Of a DNA stretch of 64,000 nt, positions 11,504 to 22,460 are shown piece by piece; positions within the stretch are counted from its first letter, which is position 1, and each line of letters starts with the position of its first letter. Under the pieces are notes generated by a model. That model was given only the letters and a program-made list of their open reading frames with translations. It did no database searches and had not been told where the DNA came from. The stretch comes from Conchocele bisecta (Eukaryota > Mollusca > Bivalvia > Lucinida > Thyasiridae). The DNA lies in assembly GCA_029237695.1 (NCBI GenBank), contig CM055266.1, forward strand, positions 107,215,370 through 107,279,369, given 5' to 3'. Made by a program: the position numbers and the translations under genes.

Positions 11504-14500
11504 TCCGGTGTGTGACCACTGCCCTCAGTACAGTGACTCGCCATGAGAATTCACTGTGTGTAACCACTGCCTTCAGTACTGTAACTCGCCATGACAACTC
11601 CCTGTTTATGACCAATGCCCTCAGTACTGTAACTCGCCATGAGAATTCCCTGTGTATACCAGCTGCCATCAGTACTGTACATCGCCATGAGAAATCCCTG
11701 TGTATGACCGCTGCTCTCAGGACTGTATCTCGCCATGAGGATACCCCTTGTATGACGGATGCCCTCATTACTGTAACCCGCCATGTGAATTTCCTGTGTG
11801 TGACCGCCGCTGCCCGAATTAGAGTAACTCGCCATGAGAATTATCTGTGTGTGGCCGATGCCCTCAGTACTGTACCTCGCCATGAGAATTCCCTGTGTAT
11901 GGCCGCTGCCCTCAGTACTGTACCTCGCCATAAAAATTCCCTGTGTATGGCCGCTGCCCTCAGTACGGTAACTCGCCATGAGTAGTCTCAGTATGTGACC
12001 GATGCCCTCAGTACTGTACCTCGCCATGAGAATTCCCTGTGTATGGCCGCTGCCCTCAGTACGGTAACTCGCCATGAGAATTCTCAGTATATGACCGATG
12101 CCGTCAGTACTGTAACCCGTCAAGAAATTTCCATGTATATGACCGCTGCTCTCAGTACTGTAACCCGCCATGAATTGCCTGTATATGACCGATGCCTTCA
12201 GTACTGTAACCCGCCATGAGAATTCCCTGTGTATGACCGCTGCCCTCAGTACTGTAACTCGTCCATGAGAATTCCCATGTGTATGACTGCAGCCCTCAGT
12301 ACTGTAACTCACCATGAGAATTCCCTGTGTATGACTGCAGCCCTCAGTACTGTAAATCGCCATGAGAATTCCTTGTCTTTGACCGCTGCCCTCAGTACTG
12401 TAACTCGCCATGAAAAGTTTCAGTATTGAGGGCATCGGTAATACACATGGAATTCTCATGGCCGTTACAGTACTGAGGGCATCGGCCGTGCACATGGAAT
12501 TCTCATTGCGGGTTACATTACTGAGGGCAGCTATCACACACAGATAATTTTCATGGCGAGTTACAGTACTGAGGGCATCGGTTATACACAGTGAATGTTC
12601 ATGGTGAGTTACAGTTCTGAGGGCAGCGGTCGTACACAAGGAATTATTATGGCGGGTTACAGTACTGCGTGCAGAGGCCACACATAGGGAATTATCATGG
12701 CGGGTTACAGTACTGAGGGCATCGGCCATACACAGAGATTTCTCATTGCGGGTTACAGTACTGAGGGCAGCATTCATACACAGGGAATTGTCATTGCTGC
12801 CCAAGTCGTAACTCGCCATGAGAATTAATCCCCTATATGTGACCGCTGCCCTCAGTGCTGTAAATCTCCATGTAAAATCTCTCTATATAACCGATTACAT
12901 CAGTACTATAAGTCGCACTGAAAATTTCCTCGGTATGACCGCTGCCCTCAGTATTGTAACTCGCCATGAGAATTCCATGTATATGAACGTTGTCCTCCGT
13001 ACTGTAACTTACAATGAGAATTCCCTGTCTATGACCGCTGCCCTCAGTATAGTAACTCGCCATGGGAATTCCGTATGTATGGCCGCTACCCTCAGTACTG
13101 TAACTCACCATGAAAATTCCCTGTGTATGATCGCTGCCCTCAGTACAGTAACGCGCTATGAGAATTCCAGGTGTATGACCGCTGCCCTCAGTACTGTAAC
13201 CCGCCATGAGAATTCCCTGTGTATGACCACTGCCCTCAGAACTGTAACTCGCCATGAGAATTCCCTGTGTATGACCGCGGTCCTAAGTACTGGAACTCGC
13301 CATGAGAATTCCCTGTGTATGACCGCTGCCCTCAGTGCTGTAACCCGCCATGATAATTTATTGTGTATGACCGATGCCCTCAGTACTGTAACTCGCCTTG
13401 AGTATTCCCTGTGTATGTCGGCTGCAATCAGTACTGCAACTCGCCGTGAGAATGAGAATTACCTGTGTGTGAGCGCTGCCCTGATTACTGTAACCCGCCA
13501 TTATAATTCCCTGTGCACGACCGATGCCATCAGTACTGTAACCCGCCATGATAATTCCCTGTGTATGACCGATGCCCTCAGTACTGTGACTCACCATGAT
13601 AATTACCTGTTTGTGAGCGCTGCCCAGATTACTGTAACCCGCCATTAGAATTCTCTGTGCACGACCGATGCCATCAGTACTGTAACCCGCCATGAGAATT
13701 CCTTGTGTATGACCGCTGCCCTCAGTGCTGTAACTCGCCATGAGAATTTCCCGTATATGATCGCTGCCTTCAATAATGTAACTCACCATGATAACTCCCT
13801 GTGTATGACCGGTGCCCTCATTACTGTAACTCGCTATTATAATTAATTCCCTGTATGCAACCGCTGACATCAGTGCTGTACCTCGCCATGATAATTCCTT
13901 CTGTATGAACTCTGCCCTCAGTACTGTAACTCGCCATGAGGAATCCCTGTATATGACCGCTAGCCTCAGTACTGTAGCTCGCCATGTGAAGTCCCTGTAT
14001 ATGACTGCTACCCTCAGTACTGTAACTCGCCCTGAGTAGTTCCTGTGTATGACCGTTGCCATGAGTACTGTAACTCGCCATTAGGTTTCGCTGTATGAGT
14101 TTCCCTCAATACTGTAACTTGCCACGCGGCCCTCAGTACTGTAAGTCGCCATAAGAATGTCTTGTGTATGACTGCTGCCATCAGTACGGTAGCTCGCCAT
14201 GATAATTCACTGTGTATGACCGATGCCCTCAGTACTGCAACTCGCCATGATAATTCTCTGTATATAACCGCTAACCTCAGTACTGTAAATTCGCCATGAG
14301 AAATCCCTGTATACAACCACTGCCCTCAGTACTGAACTTCACCATGCGAAAACCCTGTATATGACAGCTGCCTTTAGTACTGTAACTGGCCATGACAATT
14401 CCCAAATATGTTACCGCTGCCCTCAGTACTGTAACTCGCCATGAAAATTGGCAGGTCTTTGACAGCTTCTCTCAGTACTGTAACTCGTCATGAACATTCC

Positions 14501-17500
14501 CTGTATATGACCCCTGCCCTCAGCAATGTAACTCGCCATGAGAATTCCCTGTATATGACCGCTGCCCTCAGTACTGCAACTCGCCATGATAATTCCCTGT
14601 ATATGTCCGCTGATCTCGGTACTGTAACTCGTCATGAGAATTTCCTGTATATGACCGCTTCCCGTTGTACTGTAACTCGCCAATATAATTCCCTGTGTAT
14701 GACGGCTGCCGTCAGTACTGTACCTCGCCATTAGAATTCGCTGTGTATAACCGCATCCCTCCCTGTTTATGACCGCTGCCCTTAGTACAGAAATTCGCCA
14801 TGATAATTCCCTGTGTATGACCACTGCCCTTAGTACTGAAACTCTCTATACTGTAACTCGCTTCGCTGCCCTCAGTACTGTAAATCGCCATGAGAAATCC
14901 CTGTATATGACCGCTGAGCTCGGTACTGTAACTCGCCATGAGAATTTCCTGTGTATGGTCTCTACCGTCAGTACTGTAACTCACCATTATAATTCGCTGT
15001 GTATTACCGCTTCCCTCAGTACTGTAACTCGCCATGAGCATTCCCTGTGTATGCCTGCTGCCATTATTACATTAACTCGCTATGCGTATTCCTTGTGTCT
15101 GACCGCTGCACTCAGTACTGTAACTCGTCATCAGAATACCCTGTATATGAACTCTGCTCTCAGTATTGTAACACTCCATGCAAATTCCATGTGTATGACC
15201 GCTGCCCTTAGTACTATAAATCGCCATAAGAATACCCTGTATATGAGCGCTGCCCTCAGTACCGTAACTTACCATAATAATTCCCTGTATATGAGTATTG
15301 CCCTACGTACTGTAACTTGTCCTGGAAATACCCTGTGTATGAGCGCTGCCCTCAGTACTGTAACTCTCCATGATAATTCCCTGTGTATGACCGCAGCCAC
15401 AGTACTGTAACTCTCCGTGACAATTCCCTGTGAATGACCGCAGCCCTCAGTACTGTAACTCTCCATGACAATTCCCTGTGTATGACCATTCCCTCAGTAC
15501 TGTAACTCGCGCTGAGAATTACATGTACATGGCCGCTGCCCTCAGTACTGTAATGCGCCATGAGAATTTCCTGTATGTGACCACTGGCGTCAATACTGTA
15601 ACTTGCCTTGATAATTCCTTGTATATGACCGCTGCTATCAGTACATGAGAATTCCCTGTATATGTTCGCTGCCCACAGTACTGTAACGCACCATGATAAT
15701 TCCTTGTTAATGACTGCTGCCCTCAATACTATAACTCGCCATGAGAATTCCCTATATATGACCGCTGCCCTCCGTACTGTAACTCGCCTTGAGAATTGCC
15801 TGTATATGACCGCTGCTCTCATTACTGTAACTCGCCATTATAAGTACCTGTGTATGACCGCTGCCCTCAGTACTGTAACTGGCCATGATAATTCCCGGTA
15901 TATGGCCGCTGTCCTCAGTACTGTAGCTCTCCTTGATAGTTCCCTGTATATGACCGGTACCCTCAGTACTGTAACTCGCAATGCTAGTTCCCTGTGTATG
16001 ACCATGCTACCAGTACTGTAACTCGCAATGATAATTCCCTGTATATGACCGCTGCCCTCAGTACTATAACTCGCCATGAGACTTATCTGTATATGATCGC
16101 TGCCCAAACTACTGTAACTCGCCATGATAATTCCCCGTGCATGACCACTGCCCTCAGTACTGTAACTCACCATAAGATTTCCCTATGTATGACCGCTGCC
16201 CACAGTACTGTAACTCGCCATGACAATGCCCTGTGTATGACCACTGCCCTCAGTACTGTAACTCACCATAAGATTTCCCTATATGTGATCGCTGTCCTCA
16301 TTACTGTAACTCTCCATGATAATTCCTTGTATATGACGGCTGTTCTCACAACTGTAGCTCGCCATGAGAATGCCCTGTATATGACCGTTGCCCTCATTAT
16401 TGTAACTAACCATAACAATGCCCTGTATATCACCACTGCCCTCGGTATTGTAACTCGCCATGAGATTTCCCTGTATATGACCGTTGCCCTGAGTACTGTA
16501 ACTAGCCATAAGAATGCCCTGTATATGACCGCTGCCCTCAGTGCTGTATATGATAGTGCCTTCAGTACTGTAATTCACAATGATAATTCCCTGTATATGA
16601 CCGTGCCCTCAGTACTGTAACTCGCAATTATAATTCCCAGTATATGACCGCTGCCCTCAGTACTGTAACTCGCCATGATACTTATTTATATATGATCGCT
16701 GCCTTAACTACTGTAACTCGCCATGAGAATTCCCCGTGTATGACCACTGCACTCAATACTGTAACTTACCATAAGATTTCCCTATATATGACCGCTGCCC
16801 TCAGTACTGTAACTCGCCATGAGAATTCCATGTATATGACCACTGTCCTCAGTGCTGTAGCTCTCCTTGAGAATTCACTGTATATGACCACTACCCTCAG
16901 TACTGTAACTCGTCATGAGAATGCCTGTGTATTACCGCTGCCCTCAGTACTGTAACTCTCCATGTGAACTCCCTGTATATGACCGCTGTCCTCAGGACTG
17001 TAGCTATCCATGATAATTCCCTGTATATGACAGCTACGCTCATTACTGTAAATCGCCATGAGGATGCCCTGTGTATGCCGCTACCCTCAGTACTGTCGCT
17101 CGCCATGACAATTGCCTGTATGTGAACGCTACACTGAGTACTGTAACTCGCCATGAGTATTCCCTGTATTTGACGGCTGTCCTCAGTACTGTTGCTCTCC
17201 ATGATAATTCCCTATATATGACCCTCAGTACTGTAACTCGCCATGAGAATGCCTTGTGTATGACAGCTACCCTCAGTACTGTAACTCGCCATGATAATGC
17301 CCTGTGTATGACAGCTACCCTCAGTACTGTAACTCGCCATGGGAATTGCCTGTATGCGAACGCTACCCTCAGTACTGTAACTCGCCATGAGAATGCCCTG
17401 TGTATGACCGCTATTCTCTGTACTGTAACTCGCCATGATAATTGCCTGTATATGAACGCTTCCCTCAGTACTGTAACTCGCCATGAGAATTACATGTATA

Positions 17501-17955
17501 TGACCGCTGCCCTCAGTACTGTAGCACTCCATGAGAATTCCCTGTATATGACTGCTGCCCTCATTACTGTAACTCGCCATGAGAATGCTCAGTATATGAC
17601 CGCTGATACTGTAACTCGCAGGGATAATTCCCTGTATATGACCGCTGCCCTTAGTACTGTAACTCGCCATGAGACTTATCTGTATGTGATCGCTGCCCTA
17701 ACTACTGTAACTCGCCATGAAAATTCCCCGTGTATGACCACTGCCCCAGTACTGTAACTCACCATAATATTTCCCTATATATGACCGCTGCCCTCAGTAC
17801 TGTAACTCGCCATGACAATGTCCTGTATATGACCGCTGCCCTCAGTACTGTAACTCGTCATGAGACTTCCCTGTCTTTGACCGCTGCCCTCAGTACTGTA
17901 ACTCGCCATGATAATTCCCTGTCTATGACCGCTGCCCTCAGTACTATAACTCATC
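11504..17955 (+). repeat. 48-bp satellite array, about 130 units
   Basis: The consensus unit on the + strand encodes MTAALSTVTRHENSLC when read in one frame, and MASYSTEGSGHTQGIL on the opposite strand. Because 48 is a multiple of three, both frames stay open over many units; the third + frame has a TGA per unit. Units differ by substitutions, and by indels that break the + frame every 400-700 bp, so no frame crosses the array. A segment at 12422-12797 is inverted. The array is interrupted on its left by the 7.2-kb element, beyond which about five more units remain. It may be a satellite or a decayed repeat-coding exon; the substitutions I see are not obviously synonymous. Confidence 0.85.
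12422..12797 (-). repeat. Inverted segment inside the satellite
   Basis: About eight units run in the opposite orientation ('gaattctcatgg', 'gttacagtactgagggca'). The junctions are abrupt: 'cgccatgaaaagttt|cagtattgag' on the left and 'tcattgctgcccaag|tcgtaactcgcc' on the right. Confidence 0.85.
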
Positions 17956-17964
17956 ATCAGAAAA
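17725..17964 (+). CDS. Candidate repeat-coding exon end with GTAAGT donor
   Basis: The last five satellite units are open in one frame (units of the form MTAALSTVTRHDNSL) and finish '..THHQK' before a consensus donor GTAAGT at 17965-17970. One base of a codon is left at the exon end (phase 1), which matches the phase of the acceptor at 18165. Splicing would remove 201 bases and join the repeat to a transmembrane exon. The peptide is rich in Thr and Ser, which would fit an extracellular stalk. Against this, the array further upstream has no continuous frame, and satellite DNA can carry a donor by chance. Confidence 0.3.
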
Positions 17965-18165
17965 GTAAGTTGGCGATCAGCGTAGAAACAGATCAGACCG
18001 CAGATTTACACTGTTCACTACTGACTGTCGAAACAGTTATGATGCCTCCAACGAAAACTCGAGAGCAGAGATGTGTACGAGATGACAAGCACCACGGTCA
18101 CAAAACGCTGTAATCCCGTTTTTTCGTAAGATCACATTTGCATGTATATTTTCGTGTATTTCTAG

Positions 18166-18311
18166 ATGAGCAAAATATTCAAGGACCCACTGTAGACACT
18201 GCTGCCATAGTGGGTGGGGTGGTGGGTGCCGTTGTCGTCGTTGCAGTCGTCACTATCATCGGCATAGTCGTGTACAAGAAGTCAAACAGTAACGTAGTCA
18301 ATGTTGCCTAA
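18166..18311 (+). CDS. Terminal exon: transmembrane segment with short cytoplasmic tail
   Basis: After the acceptor 'gtatttctag' ending at 18165 the exon is open in phase 1 for 47 residues to a TAA at 18309-18311. It reads EQNIQGPTVDTAA, then a Gly-containing hydrophobic helix (IVGGVVGAVVVVAVV through GIVVY), then KKSNSNVVNVA. This is the layout of the last exon of a type I membrane protein: a short linker, one membrane span, a basic stop-transfer KK and a short tail. I cannot name the gene. The upstream donor at 17965 fits in phase. Codon use here (gtg, gtc, ggc) is more GC-rich than the surroundings, as expected for real coding sequence. Confidence 0.6.
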
Positions 18312-18448
18312 CCCAGGATAAATATACGAGATTTAAAACAACTTTCACTGACATTACCAAGTGATGGCAGTAGTATCATGAAGATCAGTATATACAGTAA
18401 CAGGAGGCTGAACAGTAATATTCAGTTACACGATTATTTTAAGTGTAT

Positions 18449-18997
18449 TACTGTCTGTTTCACGAAACCTGCCCAAATTGTACGGCTATATAAACAATGA
18501 AAAAACAATAACTTTTTCGATAATATTAAATTGTATCAAAATTTAAAAGTGACTTTTTCTTTTTATTTCGTGAAATTTGATTAAATATTGATGTTAATCC
18601 GAAAAAATCATCTGTCTATGGGAATTTAACATGTGGGAAAAGGTGGTGGAGGAGCTGTGGGAGGAGTCAAATAAACAAAAGATTTTGACTCCGAAATCTG
18701 GCTAGATAGCTTGGAAATGATTTAACTAAGAAAACAAAAAGTTTAATTTTGAAAATCGGTCCAGTATTTCCGAAATTCGAAAAAAAATCCGATGTTTAAT
18801 CCCCATAGACATCTTCACTCTATGAAGATGTCTATGGGGATTTAACATGGGGAAATTGTTTTTTCGTAAATTTCACGAAATGAAAAGAAGGCTCATTCTT
18901 AAATTATGCTTTAATTCAATATTATCGAAAAATATATATTTGTTTGCATTGTTTATATAGTCGTAAAATGTGGGCAGCTTTCGCGAAACAGACAGTA
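18449..18997. mobile_element. 549-bp inverted-repeat element
   Basis: The ends are 'tactgtctgtttc' (18449-18461) and its complement (18985-18997). The arms match for about 180 bp, including 'gtttatatag', 'tcgataatatt', 'catttcgtgaaatttgatt' (inexact) and 'ggatttaacatg'. No coding capacity. Confidence 0.65.
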
Positions 18998-19007
18998 GTC
19001 ATTGACG

Positions 19008-19300
19008 TACTGTCTGTCCCACGTTTTTATGCCGACGAACATTTGGCTATTAAACATATTAAATATAAAAAATATTTAAATGTAAGTACTTTTTCACCAA
19101 TAATCAAATATTGATTTTATAGCGGAAACAAAATCGATATTTCTATGCGAATTTAACGTGGGGAAAATGAGGAGGCAGTGGGGGAATGGTAAAAAAACGA
19201 AAACAAAAATGGAAATTGACTCCGAGACCTACATAGATAGCTTGGAAATGATGTAACTAAGAAAACAAAAGTTAGATTTTGAAAATCGGTCCGCAAATAA
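19008..19300 (+). repeat. Second, partial copy of the 18449-18997 element
   Basis: Begins 'tactgtctgtcccacg' 11 bases after the first copy and repeats its features in order: 'aaatattgat', 'cgaatttaacgtgggg', 'agatagcttggaaatgat' and 'ttttgaaaatcggtcc'. The right arm is missing. Confidence 0.55.
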
Positions 19301-19832
19301 AAATAAATATATAACAAAAATATATAGCTTTAGCCCCCATGTTAAAGGTACATGCCCACAAAAAGTTCTTTATATCTGAGGCATCATCTGAGACATATTC
19401 TGGCAAAATAAACATTCATTAACCATTACCCCATGTATTGATTGGCATTAGTATACATTTGATATCAGACGTAAATTACACCACTGATATCAGGGGCGAT
19501 AACCCTGTTTCTTAAAATGTTAACGGACAATACTATTTATTATCTGTATTTATGTTTTGATGTGCAATGATCATACTTTATAATTTGTCGAAAATATTAT
19601 TTTTCTGGTGACGCATTTAATTAGTATAAATAATTAAAAAATAGCATGCATCATTTGCATATGAAAATAGCCTGATACCACCGCGCGTCACTATCAGTAA
19701 AATAAACATTACTAAATGATTATATCTGTATAGCGGACACCGGTAATTTTTTAGAACTGGTGGAATAGTGACACAATTATACACTTATTTAATACCTATA
19801 AAGAATAGTTTGTGCCTACTGAGTGGGTATGT

Positions 19833-20224
19833 ACATTACGCAAACATTAGCGAGCGTACCTCACTATACCCTGAGTTACCTATGTAAACAGGGGGATGGT
19901 GAGGTACCCGCGCAATAGGTAATGCGGTCAAATAGATCACGATGCAGTGACTATTTTCGATCAATAACTTATGTTGTAAGCGATTGTAATGTGTATTTTC
20001 AATATTTATATTATTAAAATGTATCACATTACGCAAACATTGTATTAGCGAGCCTACCTCACCAAACCCCCGGTTACCTATGTAAACAGGGGGTTTGATG
20101 AGGTTGCCGCGCAATAGGTAATGCGGTCAAATAGGTCACGATGCAGTGATTATTTTGAATCAATAACTTATGTTGTAAGCGATTGTAATGTGTATTTTCA
20201 ATATTTATATTATTAAAATGTATC
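19833..20224 (+). repeat. Tandem pair of 193-199-bp units
   Basis: The unit starts 'acattacgcaaacatt' and ends 'attaaaatgtatc'; copies at 19833-20025 and 20026-20224. Each includes 'gttacctatgtaaacagggg' flanked by sequences able to form a short hairpin ('cctcac'...'gtgagg' or 'gatgagg'). Confidence 0.85.
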
Positions 20225-22460
20225 ATATCGGTACCCCTTTAAGTAATATTTGTATATTTTAAATGTAATGATGTTGTCATGAAGCTCATGAATATAAGTA
20301 TTAATTAATCCAGTTTATATTGAGGCAAATCACACAGCCTAAAAACATAGTGCTGGAGTATATACCATAGTATCGTATATTATTAATAAGTATATCACTA
20401 TTAAACATTAATTACAATATGTATGCATATTATTAAAACAGTAGATGCTACCGCTGTTTCGCTGTATGTGATATTTATAACAAAATATTTTTTTTATTCG
20501 TCCGCGTACGGATTTCTGTCACACAAAGCGCCATTTTCAGTTCATATTTTGACCTGTGCATATGAACCGGACTAAGTTTAAACAACGCTCGATTCCGTCC
20601 AATTCAGATTTCTCTGCAGAATGTTCAGACTAACTACATATTAAGTAATGTTGCTAAATAAGTGTTAACGGCTGGAACATGGTTATCACTAAAGGGAAGA
20701 AACCACAGTCGTATTATTGAAAAATAAGATTTACCTGAGACCTCATGGAGGCCGCCATTAATCCAGTGTAAACAATAGACCGTGTGATCCCATTTCCTGA
20801 GTAGCCCCCGCTTAGTGAAACGATGTGCTAATCATAATATTATGTTCCCCAATAATTGGAAACGGTTTGAATTTCTCGGTAAAAACTACGAAAGTCATAA
20901 AAAAATAACGATGTATATTTAACATTGGATACGCTTAAACGGTATTACTCTCTCATCGGATCCGTCGTCAGTTGTCGTCGATAGCGATTTAACGTCCTGA
21001 TCTGGTCTTAATTTATTGTCAACTTTCAACGCCATTTACAGAATATATGGTTAATTTTGGAAATAAATAACGGCAAATACGATGACGTCTGCTCTGAAAT
21101 ATCTGTCAACATGCGGACGTAATTTAAGGAAATCGATTATATTTTAAGGCTACATCTGTGACTAATTACGAATTTATGTATGGTCTTTGGCTACACCCGA
21201 CACATTACACAGATCTAGTTGTAAATACACGTCGCTTTGTGTGGGGAAAAAATCGATAATGCGTAGTTGTGTGTGACGAGGTGTTGATCTGATGACACCA
21301 CACAGCTGTGACCCTTAGGCAATGTTTTGAAATTGACGTGTCGTTTTAATGTGTGCCGCAACACCTCACTGTCGGAGACATGACAATTAACGATATACTC
21401 TCGATTATACACAGATCTATTAGACGGCTGGTTATTTAAAATAAAGAGTAGTTCAGTACACCTTCGCCGATATTGTTTTTAGAAAATCAGTAATATTTTC
21501 CGGAAATGGTGTTGAAAAGTTGACAAAAATTCTATCACCGTATTTAGTTGTGCCGATATTGTTTTAAAAAATCAGTAATTTTTTTCCGTAAATGGTGTTG
21601 AAAATTGACAAAATATATAGCCGCATTTCTCCGATATTCGTTTAGAAAATCACCAATATTTTCTGTAAATGGTGTTGACACAAAATGCAGCGTTCACGCG
21701 GAATTCAAATAAAATACAAAATAATAATTTAATAAATAGACGCCGATGGCTACTGTGTTTGCGGCCAGTGAATTCTGGTCGTGGTAGCCACAGGCGCAGT
21801 TCGAACAGTGTTGTGAGCAGATGGAGGACAATAATTATTTCAAATTCATAAAAAAATGTTTGCTGTCCGAAAATTAATTAATTGTGACAGCCAAAAAAAA
21901 AAGATTTTGGAACACTAAAACATTATATGGTATTGACAGTATAGACAGTACCTCAAACTTAAAAAAACAGTAACAAACTGTCTGTGTATATATTACTTAA
22001 ACTTAAAACATCAGTAACAAACTGTCTGTGTATATATTACTTAAAGACAGACACTTTAATTGTTGGTAAGTTTCTATCAATTTATAGGTATTTTTATTAA
22101 AATCATAAAATTGTGAAAATATTAAAAAATATTAAAATCACAAAAATAATATATATGGAGAATTTTTTTTTATACCACGTCGAGGTTTGAAAGCCCGACC
22201 CTTTCGGGAATCGGTAATTAAATCATTGAAGTCGGCGACCTTAACCTCACGACTGTTGCGCCATTTATGACAATCACAGTTATACAGAAGTGCTATCAGT
22301 ATTACGCCACCATTTGAACGTAATAATTATTAAATTATTTGCAACTCCATCTACAACGATACCTGGCTCGTATGAAAATAGTTCGCGTGATATTGATTAT
22401 CTCCCTTGCCGAAAGTAGTTCAGTGATTTATTAATTCCAAATAAGACGTGTTTGCGTAAT
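20225..22460 (+). repeat. 2.2-kb direct repeat, copy 1
   Basis: Starts 'atatcggtacccctttaag' and ends 'gtgtttgcgtaatg'; repeated at 22461-24271. No protein is recognised. It contains three ~85-bp tandem units (21467-21683), each with 'aaatggtgttga', and two ~48-bp units with 'cagtaacaaactgtctgtg' (21950-22046), which are shortened or lost in copy 2. Confidence 0.85.
22176..22264 (-). pseudogene. tRNA-Ser-like module
   Basis: Read on the minus strand this starts 'ggcgcaacagtcgtgagg' and has an A-box-like 'gtgaggttaagg', a long variable-arm-like 'ttcccgaaaggg' and a B-box-like 'tttcaaacct'. The layout resembles a serine-type tRNA with a long variable arm. The anticodon arm does not pair well and the B-box is damaged, so it is a relic or SINE-like promoter. 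Confidence 0.45.

Noticed and set aside
11551..12819. A 422-codon minus-strand frame looking like a repetitive protein
   Set aside because: It is made of antisense satellite units and passes through the inverted segment; the open frame follows from the 48-bp period, not from coding selection.
4052..17955. The regular array considered as a CRISPR locus
   Set aside because: The whole 48-bp unit is repeated with no unique spacers, and the context is eukaryotic.
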